A stretch of 62,361 bases of DNA from Akkermansiaceae bacterium (GTDB taxonomy: Bacteria > Verrucomicrobiota > Verrucomicrobiia > Verrucomicrobiales > Akkermansiaceae), in the NCBI GenBank assembly GCA_947491475.1, contig CANLKN010000005.1, positions 1-62,361 on the forward strand, read 5' to 3'. The position numbers and the translations under genes are program-made. Positions 55,525 to 62,361 of this stretch are shown in pieces. The notes beneath the pieces were generated by a model that saw only the letters and a program-made list of their open reading frames with translations, did not search any database and was not told the origin of the DNA. How positions within the stretch are numbered: the stretch's first letter is position 1; the number at the start of each line of letters is the position of its first letter.

Positions 55525-57285
55525 TTAATAAACGTCGCGTTGGTAGCGTTTGGATTTCTTGAGGTCTTCGAGATAAGCCTCGGCGGCTTCGCGGGATTTG
55601 GAGCCTTCGGTTTGAACGATGGAGAGGAGTGCTTCATGGACGTCGTGCGCCATGTGTGTGGCGTCGCCGCAGACGTAGAAGTGCGCGCCCTCTTCAAGCC
55701 AGGCGTAGAGGTGGCGGCTGCGCTCCTTGATGCGGTGCTGGACGTAGATTTTCTCCGGTTGGTCGCGCGAGAAGGCGACGTCGAGCCTGCTGAGAACGCC
55801 GCTCTTGAGGTGGTCTTGCCACTCGAGCTGATAGAGGAAGTCGTAGAGGTAATGCTGGTCGCCCATGAAGAGCCAGTTTTTGCCGGTGTTTCCGAGCGCG
55901 GCGCGGTGCTCGACGAAGGAGCGGAATGGCGCGATGCCGGTGCCGGGGCCGACCATGATGATGGGCGTCGATCCGTCGGCGGGCAGGCGGAAGTTTTTGT
56001 TAGGCTGGACGAAGACCGGCACCTTGTCGCCGGGTTTCACCAGATCCGCGAGATAGGTGGAGCAGACTCCCTTGCGCTGGCGGCCGTGTGCCTGGTAGCG
56101 CACGGCGGCGACGGTGAGATGCACTTCGTCGGGATGGGTGAGCGGGCAGGAGGCGATGGAGTAAAGGCGCGGCGGCAGTTTTCTGAAAATGCCGGCCAGC
56201 GCATCGGCGGGTAGCCCGCTTGGTGCGAATTCCTCGATGGCATCGACGATTTCGCGGCCGTGCAGATACATCTTGAGGCGGTCTTTTGAATCCTCTGCGA
56301 GCAATGAGCGCAGTTCACTTGATTCGCTGGCCTCGGCGAGCTTGGTGAGCACGGCCTTCGAGAGAGCGGTGATATCCAGATCGCTGGTGAGTGCGTCGGC
56401 CAGGCGGCGGTGGGTGGAGGATTTGGTGATGATTTCCTCGTCGCCGGTGAGTTTGGCGGCTGCGAGCAGCGCCTGGACGACATCCGGCGCGTTGCGAGGC
56501 ACGACGGCGAGGACGTCACCCGGTTCGTATTTGAGGCCGGAACCGGCGAGTGAGAATTCCAAGTGCAGCGTTTCCTTGATGGAGCCCTTGCCGTTGAGCA
56601 GGACGCTTTCCAGCAACTCGGCGGAGTAGGGGGTTTTCTTGCCGTATTCGATGGTTGGCACTGTGGCTGTGGCGAAAACCTGTGCCGCCGGGATGGTGGG
56701 AGCCAGCGCGGTGAGGGCGCGATCGAGCCAGCCGCAGAAGTCTTCTTCGAAATCGACATCGCAATCCTGGCGCGCCGCCACGCGGTGGGCTCCGAGGACT
56801 TGCAGCTTGGAATCAATGTCTTTGCCGGTTTGGCAGAATTTTTCGTAGGAGGTATCGCCCAGGGCGCAAACCGAGAAGCGGACGTCCGCAAGGCTGGTAT
56901 CGCAGGCCATGAAGTCCTTGTAAAAGGTGGTCGCCGTCTCGGGTGGTTCGCCATCGCCCCAGGTGGAAACGATCACCAGCAGGTTCGGCATGCCCGCGAG
57001 ATCGGCAGGCGCGCATTCGGCCATGTTCCTCATGCTGGCTTGGAAACCGCGCTTTTTGGCTTCCTTGACGGCGCGGTCGGCAAGCGACTCGGAATTTCCC
57101 GACTCGGTGCCGAAGAGCACGACCAGCTTGCCGGCCGCCGGTGCGGGCATCGCTTCCGTGGGGCAATTTTTTGACGAAGCAAGAAAGCCGCTCAGCCAGC
57201 CACGCTGGACGGGATCGAAACTGGCAATCAGCGAATCAAGGGCGCGGCGCTGATCGGGATGGAATGGAGCGTGCTCGGGAAGCAT
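55525..57285 (-). CDS. cysJ: Sulfite reductase flavoprotein subunit
   Basis: 586 residues. Flavodoxin-like domain (about 55-200: VLFGTESGNSESLAD), FAD-binding domain with RLYSIASCPLTHPDEVHL and GVCSTYLADL, NADPH domain MVGPGTGIAPFRSF and VYVCGDATHMAHDV-like FYVCGDATHMAHDVHEAL. Transfers electrons from NADPH via FAD and FMN to CysI. The start ATG 57285 gives MLPEHAPFHPDQRRAL; the upstream 18 codons are not convincing. Confidence 0.96.
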   Translation of the reverse strand: MLPEHAPFHPDQRRALDSLIASFDPVQRGWLSGFLASSKNCPTEAMPAPAAGKLVVLFGTESGNSESLADRAVKEAKKRGFQASMRNMAECAPADLAGMPNLLVIVSTWGDGEPPETATTFYKDFMACDTSLADVRFSVCALGDTSYEKFCQTGKDIDSKLQVLGAHRVAARQDCDVDFEEDFCGWLDRALTALAPTIPAAQVFATATVPTIEYGKKTPYSAELLESVLLNGKGSIKETLHLEFSLAGSGLKYEPGDVLAVVPRNAPDVVQALLAAAKLTGDEEIITKSSTHRRLADALTSDLDITALSKAVLTKLAEASESSELRSLLAEDSKDRLKMYLHGREIVDAIEEFAPSGLPADALAGIFRKLPPRLYSIASCPLTHPDEVHLTVAAVRYQAHGRQRKGVCSTYLADLVKPGDKVPVFVQPNKNFRLPADGSTPIIMVGPGTGIAPFRSFVEHRAALGNTGKNWLFMGDQHYLYDFLYQLEWQDHLKSGVLSRLDVAFSRDQPEKIYVQHRIKERSRHLYAWLEEGAHFYVCGDATHMAHDVHEALLSIVQTEGSKSREAAEAYLEDLKKSKRYQRDVY

Positions 57286-57378
57286 AAACCTTAGTTGTTT
57301 GCCTTTTTTTGTGAGGTTTCGAGATGAAAGTGGGGTCAAATGAGCGGGGAGGCAACCATTTTCTCCGCATTTTTAGCT

Positions 57379-58416
57379 TTATGGGCATTGCAGGACCCAC
57401 TTGCCGTGGGCTCGTCCCTGTTCCATGGCGGCGTGGGCCTCACGAAGGTTTGCGGCGCTGAGGGTATCGAAAACGCGGGTGTGGAGTTTTGGAAAACGGC
57501 CGGAATCGCAGCGGGCGGCGATTTCCGCGAGGGTCTCGCCCTGCACGTGCATGTCAGGGGATTTGAAGCGCGCACGGGCGGCCATGAACTCCCAGGCGAT
57601 GCGCACGCACTTGGCCTTGAGCGGATCGCCGAGGTGGAGTTTCTCACGTGGCTCGACGATCAGGCCGAGCGCGCCAAAGGGCGCGATGAGGTCCGCGGTG
57701 ACGTCCCAGTAGGCCTCGGTGTTGAAAAGGTTGGCGATGTAGGGAAACGCGGAGATGCCGAGAATTTCCGCCTGTGGCCGCAATGGCTCGCGGTGGTTGA
57801 TGACGTGATTTGCGCCGAGCGCGAGGCACCAGTTCTTCGTTTCCGGTCGTGAGGCGGTTGCCACCACGATCAAGCCGGCACTTCGCGCCAACGGGATGAG
57901 CGCCGATCCCACGCCACCCGCACCGTTGATGATGAGCAGGGATTTTCCGGCATCCTTGCCGTGGGGATCGACACCCATCCGCTCGAAAAGCAACTCCCAC
58001 GCGGTGAGCGCCACCAGCGGAATGGCAGCGGATTCCACAAACGACCACGACTCCGGCTTGCGGGCGACGAGCCGGTAATCGACTGCCTGAAACTCCGCAT
58101 TGCAACCCGGCCGGGTGAGATCGCCGGAGTAAAACACCTCGTCACCCGCAGAAAATCCGGTGACCTCCGGGCCCACGGCTTCCACCGTGCCGGCGGCGTC
58201 CCAGCCGAGGATGCGCGGCGGATCATGCGGCCCATCACCGAGTGAGGCACGGATCTTGGTATCCACCGGGTTCACGGCGATGGCCCGCACCCGCACGAGC
58301 AGGTCCATGCGGGCGGGCACGGGTTTCTCCGCTTCGAATTCCACCAGACATCCGGGATCGTTGACCGGGAGAAACTGGCGCGCGCCGATGGCTTTCATGG
58401 GGATTTGGGGTTTCAT
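57379..58416 (-). CDS. Zinc-binding alcohol dehydrogenase/quinone oxidoreductase family protein
   Basis: 345 residues. Medium-chain dehydrogenase fold: AVNPVDTKIRA, LGWDAAGTVEAVGPEVTGF, AIPLVALTAWELLFERMGV, and NADPH-binding LIINGAGGVGSALIPLA. The catalytic-zinc cysteine is replaced as in the quinone reductase group. Translation starts within the AEC transporter stop codon (ATGA). Physiological substrate unknown. Confidence 0.92.
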   Translation of the reverse strand: MKPQIPMKAIGARQFLPVNDPGCLVEFEAEKPVPARMDLLVRVRAIAVNPVDTKIRASLGDGPHDPPRILGWDAAGTVEAVGPEVTGFSAGDEVFYSGDLTRPGCNAEFQAVDYRLVARKPESWSFVESAAIPLVALTAWELLFERMGVDPHGKDAGKSLLIINGAGGVGSALIPLARSAGLIVVATASRPETKNWCLALGANHVINHREPLRPQAEILGISAFPYIANLFNTEAYWDVTADLIAPFGALGLIVEPREKLHLGDPLKAKCVRIAWEFMAARARFKSPDMHVQGETLAEIAARCDSGRFPKLHTRVFDTLSAANLREAHAAMEQGRAHGKWVLQCP

Positions 58417-59366
58417 GGTAACAAAGGATTCAGGCCGATCCAGCGGCAGCCGAGCAAAATAATCCACGGCAGCGAAAACAAGCTCAGTCCTGTGGTGAAG
58501 ACCGCCACCTGCGCGGCGATCGCCGGACGGCCACCATACATGCGGGCCAGCATGATGGGCGTCACCGCCGCGGGCATCGCGGCTTGGATCACCAGCACCT
58601 GCCGCAGCTCGGTGATGATTGGCAGATACTTGGCCGCAGCAAGGAAAAGCATGGGAACCAGCGCCAGCCGGACCAGCGTGGAGCCGAGAACCACTCTCGC
58701 CGTCGGCCGCTCCGCCATCACCAGGTCAACCGTCGTGCAGCCAATGATCAGCACCGCCAGCGGCACCGCGCCCACCCCGATCATGGAAATGCCCTTGCGC
58801 AGAGGCCCGGTGATGTGGATGTCCCAACCGAGTGCCACCAGCAGCAGGCCGCAGAGCACGGCGATCACCGGGCCGTTGGCGATTCGCCGCCACACGATGC
58901 CGCGTGCTCCGCTCATGATCAGCACGCCCACCGACCACATCGCCAGTTCGCAGCCGATGTTGTGGACAAACAGGATCGCCAGCGCGCTGGTGCTCCACAT
59001 GATTTCCACCAGCGGCACCGCCGTGAAGCCGAAGTTCTGAAAACCCGATGCCAGCCCGAAGGTGCGCAATCCATTGCCGCGCTCGAAACCGATCAAGCGC
59101 CCGACGCCCATGCCGATCGCCGCGCCCGCAAGAATCAGGCAGAAACCCAGCACCAGCGAGCTCAACACCACCGATCCGCTCCGCAAGACCTCACTGCCAA
59201 GGATTTTATCCAGCATGTAAGCCGGCAGCATGATGGTGTAAACCACCCGCATCACTCCATCGTCGTGCTCCTTTTTGAGTATCTGCGTCCAGCGCAGGAT
59301 GGCCCCGGCCACCAGCAACAGGTAGATCGGCAGCACCAAAACAACGACATCCCAGACCGAAATCAC
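58413..59366 (-). CDS. AEC family permease (auxin efflux carrier-like)
   Basis: 317 residues with about ten hydrophobic segments in two halves. Pairs such as VLPIYLLLVAGAILRW, LASGFQNFGFTAVPLV (conserved Asn-Phe-Gly) and QAAMPAAVTPIMLARMYG are typical of AEC permeases, which export or import organic acids. Translationally coupled to the dehydrogenase, hinting at shared substrate handling. Confidence 0.9.
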   Translation of the reverse strand: MISVWDVVVLVLPIYLLLVAGAILRWTQILKKEHDDGVMRVVYTIMLPAYMLDKILGSEVLRSGSVVLSSLVLGFCLILAGAAIGMGVGRLIGFERGNGLRTFGLASGFQNFGFTAVPLVEIMWSTSALAILFVHNIGCELAMWSVGVLIMSGARGIVWRRIANGPVIAVLCGLLLVALGWDIHITGPLRKGISMIGVGAVPLAVLIIGCTTVDLVMAERPTARVVLGSTLVRLALVPMLFLAAAKYLPIITELRQVLVIQAAMPAAVTPIMLARMYGGRPAIAAQVAVFTTGLSLFSLPWIILLGCRWIGLNPLLP

Positions 59367-59686
59367 CAGTGCAGCGTCCGACCCGGCCCGCTACCCTGCA
59401 AGCGCATAATCCGCTGCCAGTCACGCCAAAGAGCCCTGCTTTGCCAGATTGAGAACCCTAGGCGGAGACGGGCGGAGGACATATCCATTTCTCAAGCGGG
59501 GGAGCGAGCCGGCGCGAGTGGCGTCCGAATGTGGCTATGCTTTATTCGAATCCGATGAAAACGCTGGATAAAGATCTCAGACTGCGCATTGTTGAATTCC
59601 ATGGAGATTGGCCCAACCCATTGGATGTATTGTGCCCAGACCCACACTGACTCCACCTTACAAACTTAAGCTCAAGCAACAAACTC
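59367..59686. other. Divergent intergenic region
   Basis: 320 bases between the AEC permease and the beta-helix gene. It contains a 31-codon frame at 59555-59650 (MKTLDKDLRLRIVEFHG...) of doubtful reality. No clear hairpin or palindrome; promoters for both genes presumably lie here. Confidence 0.5.
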
Positions 59687-62361
59687 ATGATCCGTCCATC
59701 CATCGCCTGCACCTGCCTCGCCGCGCTTTCTTTAATTGCGCCACTAAACGCACAGAGCCTCGTCCTCGATGACATTGGCGTCGGCGGCGCGGTCACCGTC
59801 ACCGGCGGCGGCGGGCCACCCTCGTCCTCCGTGGAGCTTTTCCGCAACGGCCTCTCCGCAGGCTCCACTTCCACCACCGCTTTCGGACAGTTCTCGTTCC
59901 CGAACGTCACCGCCGCGCTCAACGACTCGTTCCAGGTCGCCGTCGGCCAGGTCTGGAATTTCAGCACCAACGGCAATGCCGAGGGGTGGGGTGGAAACCC
60001 CGGCGATACCACGCTGGTGAGCGGCGGCACGCTGAAATTCACCGAAACCGCCAATGGAAGTGACATGGGATTCACCATTTTCGGTGATAACCTGATCAAA
60101 ACGAAAGCCCGCTCACTGGAAGTCCGCATGCGTTTCCAAGGCACAGGAACGCACACCTCCAGCTTCACCCTGCGCACCGCCGGGCCGAACGGTGTCCAGA
60201 ATGGCGGCACAGGCGATGATACCGTTTCGCCGATATTGAACGTCGTTACGCTCCAAAACAGTGCCGCTTTCCAGACTTTCGTTTTTGATCTGGGCACCAA
60301 TCATTCTGGTGCCGCCACCAACTGGCAGGATTCCTATCTTCCCATCTCGATTTCCCTCTATGTCCCCGGCACCAACATCGGCGACGTGTTGGAAATCGAT
60401 TCCATCCGCCTCACCGAGTCGATGAACTGGGACTTCAACAGCACTGGCGACTTCGCGGAGTGGACTGCCGCCCCCAATACCACGATCAGCAACACCGGCG
60501 GCGGCGTGATCAAAACTCAGGCCAACGCACTAGGCGGCACAGCCTTGGGCAGGCCATTCCGCAACATCGGATCAACCCACTTCACGCAACTCGAAAGCCG
60601 GTTCCGTCAAGTGACCACCGCACAGCCCAACCTCATCCAATGGAATTATCTTAGCAATCCAGCCGGATACACAGGCGGCGGATTCCAAGTCGTCGGCCTG
60701 CCCGCAGATGGCAATTTCCAAACTGTCAACGTGGATCTGACAGGCACTCCCACCTATGGCCCCAACTGGGGCGCAGGCGGAGCGGCCACACTGAATGTTT
60801 TCACTGGCGAAGCTTTCCAAACCATGTTCGCCACGGCCGCCGGACAATACACGGAAGTCGATTACATCCGCCTGCATCCCGCCGCGCGCTATGGCCCCAG
60901 CGCGCAGGAAATCGCGAGCGGCACGCCGGTCGCACCGTCGTATTATGTCAGCTTCAGCGGCGGTAACGACCTCAACAACGGCCGCAGCCCGGCCACACCG
61001 TGGAAAACCTTCGCCAATATCAACAGCCTCACGCTCGGTGCCGGCACCACCGTTTCCCTCAAACGCGGCGACACCTGGACCAATACCAAGCTCTCGCTCA
61101 CCGGCAAGGGCGTCTCCGGAAACCCGATCACCCTCACCGCCTACGGCAGCGGCAACCGCCCGCGCATCACCGGCATCAACCTCACCACCGAACCCTGCAT
61201 CGTTTGGAACAATCCGTCTTATGTGAACATCGACTCGATGGATTGCCGCGACGCGAAGGTGGGCCTCTACCTTCGTTTCGCCGGCGGCAACGTGGATGGC
61301 ACCGGTGCCATGTTCAACAATCAAAGCGTCCACATCTCCCACTGCCATTTCAAGAACATGGATGAGCTTTGGAGTGATGGTAGTGGAAACATCACCGTGG
61401 TATCTCCATTCGAACTCTCATGGGGAGCCGGCATCTGGGTCGGTGGCACCATCCCGGCACCGCCCGGCGGCCCATGGCCCTCGCAATCCACCCCGATCCT
61501 TGGCAACTTCTCGGTCAAGCGCTGCGGCTTCGAACAGGTCAGCACCGGCGTCGGCATGAATTTCTATTTTCCGGACATCTACAGGAGCCGCTTCACCAAC
61601 TTTGTCTTCGAGGACTCATGGGTGACGGGCTGCGAGAATGGTTCGATGGCGCTCTTCTTCGTCGATGGCGGCCACGCCCGCCGGGTGGACACCTGGCTGG
61701 GCGGTAACGGTTTCTACGCAGACGGCACTACCGCAGGCTTCATCCAGCACATGCAGAACTACACCATCGATGACTGCCAGTTCGCATTCAACAAACAGAC
61801 CGGGGGCAATGACGGCACCGGCTTCGACTATGAAGGCAACACCGCTAATGTGGCGTTCACGAACAACGTAATCCACGACAACGATGGTTCGGGCATGCTG
61901 CTTATAAATACGGGAGGCGGAAACACCGGCTTCAATATGAATAACAACACCTTCTGGAACAACTGTCGCAATCCCAAGGCAACCGATCAGAACAACGAGA
62001 TGCGCGCCAGCGCCAGCAACTCCGGCACTTATACCAACAACGGCATCTACCGCGGCGCGGCAAACGCCTTGGGAGTTCCGGCCATCTACAACAACCAAAC
62101 CCGCTGGGAGGCCTACACCGGCGGCACCGCCAACCGCACCAGTAATCCGTTTTCCTCGGTCAGCGCCCGTCCAACAACATGGGGTTTCACCTCCTCCGTG
62201 GAAGGATGGGGCAGCGCGAATCAATGGACAGGTTACACCGCTTCGGGTGGCTCGCTCGTGGGCAGTTCCTCGGGCACCGACGCATATGTGGAAAGCGCCG
62301 CCACCTGGGTGAACACACGGGAACGCCGCTGGGCATACGTCCGCATGAGCCAGACCGCCGG
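59687..62361 (+). CDS. Large secreted right-handed beta-helix protein (partial)
   Basis: At least 891 residues, open to the window end. The signal MIRPSIACTCLAALSLIAPLNA is cleaved near AQ. Two related lectin-like modules follow, beginning WNFSTNGNAEGW and WDFNSTGDFAEW, each with an R-x-R-F strand and a 'DxIRL' end. Next is YYVSFSGGNDLNNGRSPATPW, the start of a parallel beta-helix (GDTWTNTKLSLTGKGVSGNPITLTAYG) with many Asn-rich coils such as FTNNVIHDNDGSGMLLIN. A third module, WGFTSSVEGWGSANQW, begins near the end. It probably binds or degrades extracellular polysaccharide. No stop codon in the window. Confidence 0.85.
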   Translation, partial: MIRPSIACTCLAALSLIAPLNAQSLVLDDIGVGGAVTVTGGGGPPSSSVELFRNGLSAGSTSTTAFGQFSFPNVTAALNDSFQVAVGQVWNFSTNGNAEGWGGNPGDTTLVSGGTLKFTETANGSDMGFTIFGDNLIKTKARSLEVRMRFQGTGTHTSSFTLRTAGPNGVQNGGTGDDTVSPILNVVTLQNSAAFQTFVFDLGTNHSGAATNWQDSYLPISISLYVPGTNIGDVLEIDSIRLTESMNWDFNSTGDFAEWTAAPNTTISNTGGGVIKTQANALGGTALGRPFRNIGSTHFTQLESRFRQVTTAQPNLIQWNYLSNPAGYTGGGFQVVGLPADGNFQTVNVDLTGTPTYGPNWGAGGAATLNVFTGEAFQTMFATAAGQYTEVDYIRLHPAARYGPSAQEIASGTPVAPSYYVSFSGGNDLNNGRSPATPWKTFANINSLTLGAGTTVSLKRGDTWTNTKLSLTGKGVSGNPITLTAYGSGNRPRITGINLTTEPCIVWNNPSYVNIDSMDCRDAKVGLYLRFAGGNVDGTGAMFNNQSVHISHCHFKNMDELWSDGSGNITVVSPFELSWGAGIWVGGTIPAPPGGPWPSQSTPILGNFSVKRCGFEQVSTGVGMNFYFPDIYRSRFTNFVFEDSWVTGCENGSMALFFVDGGHARRVDTWLGGNGFYADGTTAGFIQHMQNYTIDDCQFAFNKQTGGNDGTGFDYEGNTANVAFTNNVIHDNDGSGMLLINTGGGNTGFNMNNNTFWNNCRNPKATDQNNEMRASASNSGTYTNNGIYRGAANALGVPAIYNNQTRWEAYTGGTANRTSNPFSSVSARPTTWGFTSSVEGWGSANQWTGYTASGGSLVGSSSGTDAYVESAATWVNTRERRWAYVRMSQTA

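Noticed and set aside
5191-56003. TGTTAG as a strand-biased signal such as Chi or KOPS
   Set aside because: Orientations are 12 plus versus 17 minus with no change of polarity along the window.
59555-59650. 31-codon frame in the divergent region
   Set aside because: Too short, with no recognisable pattern or ribosome binding site.

Overview
The window looks like part of a Verrucomicrobiota chromosome, probably near the Luteolibacter/Haloferula/Rubritalea group. This is inferred from the high GC content, a PEP-CTERM-anchored FGE-sulfatase-type protein, secreted proteins with the 'DxDxDGLSNLxEYALGT' tail, large unknown lipoproteins and few Shine-Dalgarno sites. No rRNA, phage, transposase or CRISPR is present. 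One tRNA (His) is present.

Layout. 0-6 kb: a partial chorismate-binding enzyme; an ArsR-methyltransferase fusion divergent from metK and ahcY (SAM/SAH cycle), with a four-helix-bundle gene between inverted repeats inserted between metK and ahcY; then xseA. 6-11 kb: a minus-strand tripartite efflux operon (outer-membrane factor, membrane-fusion protein, MacB-type ATPase, permease). 11-14 kb: terC, an HPF-like gene and divergent nhaR. 14-20 kb: a secreted repeat protein, type II secretion/type IV pilus genes gspF and gspE, and an L,D-transpeptidase. 20-31 kb: a minus operon (large lipoprotein, trmO, a glycosidase-glycosyltransferase fusion, an acetyltransferase), gpmI, an orphan membrane-fusion/outer-membrane pair and a pseudouridine synthase. 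31-46 kb: a PEP-CTERM protein whose signal peptide is interrupted by a 10-bp tandem repeat, speA, hrpA, an FMN reductase and old yellow enzyme pair, an HtrA protease beside a catalytically dead HtrA relative, tyrS, a lipase-like lipoprotein, tRNA-His and rnc. 46-62 kb: a GH116-like glycosidase, an assimilatory sulfate-reduction run (cysJ, cysI, cysH, cysK) interrupted by a secreted endonuclease/phosphatase-like gene, a quinone oxidoreductase with an AEC transporter, and the start of a large beta-helix protein.

Three signals are not explained by ordinary genes. (1) The octamer YTGTTAGR / YCTAACAR occurs about 26 times, in several reading frames, on both strands and between genes. (2) Intergenic elements built from 7-9 bp repeats form imperfect inverted repeats and sit against stop codons inside operons; one of them encloses the four-helix-bundle gene. 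(3) A 10-bp tandem repeat puts the signal peptide of the PEP-CTERM protein out of frame, which suggests phase variation.
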